A DNA stretch of 5,792 bases from Planctomycetota bacterium (GTDB lineage Bacteria > Planctomycetota > Phycisphaerae > SM23-33), in NCBI GenBank assembly GCA_021160865.1, contig JAGHBS010000269.1:1-5792 (forward strand). Direction: 5' to 3'. The notes beneath the pieces are model-generated. The model had not been told where the DNA came from. It made no database searches and worked only from the letters and a program-made list of their open reading frames with translations. The stretch's first letter is position 1, and each line of letters opens with the position of its first letter. Both the position numbers and the translations under genes were made by a program. Of this stretch, positions 5,630-5,792 are shown one piece after another.

Positions 5630-5792
5630 AACTATCCCGAACGAACCAGCCCAGGTCGATTACAGCGTAGTTGTCCCACTTTACAATGAGCAGGACGTCA
5701 TAGAGAAACTTTATCGACGAATTACCAGCGCAATGAGCCGACTCAAGGGACACTACGAGATAATCTTCGTCAACGATGGTAGCAAGGATAAA
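5616..5792 (+). CDS. Family 2 glycosyltransferase, ArnC/DPM1-like, 5' part only
   Basis: The first 59 codons of a glycosyltransferase, cut by the window edge. After a polar N-terminus (MEKSETIPNEPAQ), residues 16-26 read YSVVVPLYNEQ, the opening beta strand and loop of the GT-A fold. Residues 48-58 read YEIIFVNDGSK, where VNDGS matches the V-D-DGS nucleotide-sugar motif of GT2 enzymes. The VPLYNE...YEIIFVNDGS pattern is typical of the polyprenyl-phosphate glycosyltransferase branch (ArnC, DPM1, GtrB), which loads a sugar onto a lipid carrier at the membrane. The membrane helices that would confirm this lie outside the window. The ATG overlaps the deacetylase stop by 14 nt and has no strong Shine-Dalgarno site, so translational coupling is likely. 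A general GT2 role in polysaccharide synthesis remains possible. Confidence 0.85.
   Translation, partial: MEKSETIPNEPAQVDYSVVVPLYNEQDVIEKLYRRITSAMSRLKGHYEIIFVNDGSKDK

Noticed and set aside
5433..5753. Minus-strand open frame of 106 codons opposite the deacetylase and glycosyltransferase
   Set aside because: It lies antisense to two well-supported genes, and its translation has no family motif.

Overview
The window looks like a chromosomal segment of a Gram-negative bacterium that makes heptose-containing lipopolysaccharide. A Planctomycetota-type host is my best guess. That rests on the style of the toroid-repeat lipoprotein (GRPDLSN and RSYGSMTY blocks) and on the variant GmhB, not on a marker gene, so it is an inference of low to moderate strength. 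Base composition looks balanced throughout. I see no RNA gene, CRISPR array or intact mobile element.

Layout. On the minus strand, reading from about 4700 down to 1569, is a compact operon hldE - gmhA - gmhB for ADP-heptose synthesis. hldE and gmhA overlap by 8 nt, and gmhA and gmhB are 12 nt apart. Farther down the same strand, after a 210-bp gap holding a tandem 11-bp repeat, is a lipoprotein with squalene-cyclase/prenyltransferase-type repeats (75-1358), followed by a weak possible terminator at the window edge. On the plus strand, divergent from hldE across a gap of about 200 bp with a promoter candidate in each direction, are a ChbG/YdjC/HpnK-family carbohydrate deacetylase (4787-5629) and the first 59 codons of an ArnC/DPM1-like family 2 glycosyltransferase (from 5616). 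These two genes overlap by 14 nt.

How the genes work together. GmhA isomerises sedoheptulose 7-phosphate. The kinase half of HldE makes the 1,7-bisphosphate, GmhB removes the 7-phosphate, and the nucleotidyltransferase half of HldE makes ADP-D-glycero-manno-heptose. The final epimerase HldD is not in the window. The divergent deacetylase/glycosyltransferase pair resembles the NaxD/FlmF2 (Francisella) and LgmC/LgmA (Bordetella) pairs, which make undecaprenyl-phosphate-linked hexosamine for lipid A decoration. The whole locus can therefore be read as envelope glycolipid synthesis, with the pair's role being inference.

Most unusual points: (1) GmhB carries a C-terminal extension of about 125 residues with two predicted membrane helices, and its zinc loop is largely lost; (2) the 3' quarter of the deacetylase gene holds three successive inverted repeats, two of them with 14-bp arms; (3) the tandem TGGACAAAATT repeat has a 21-bp period.
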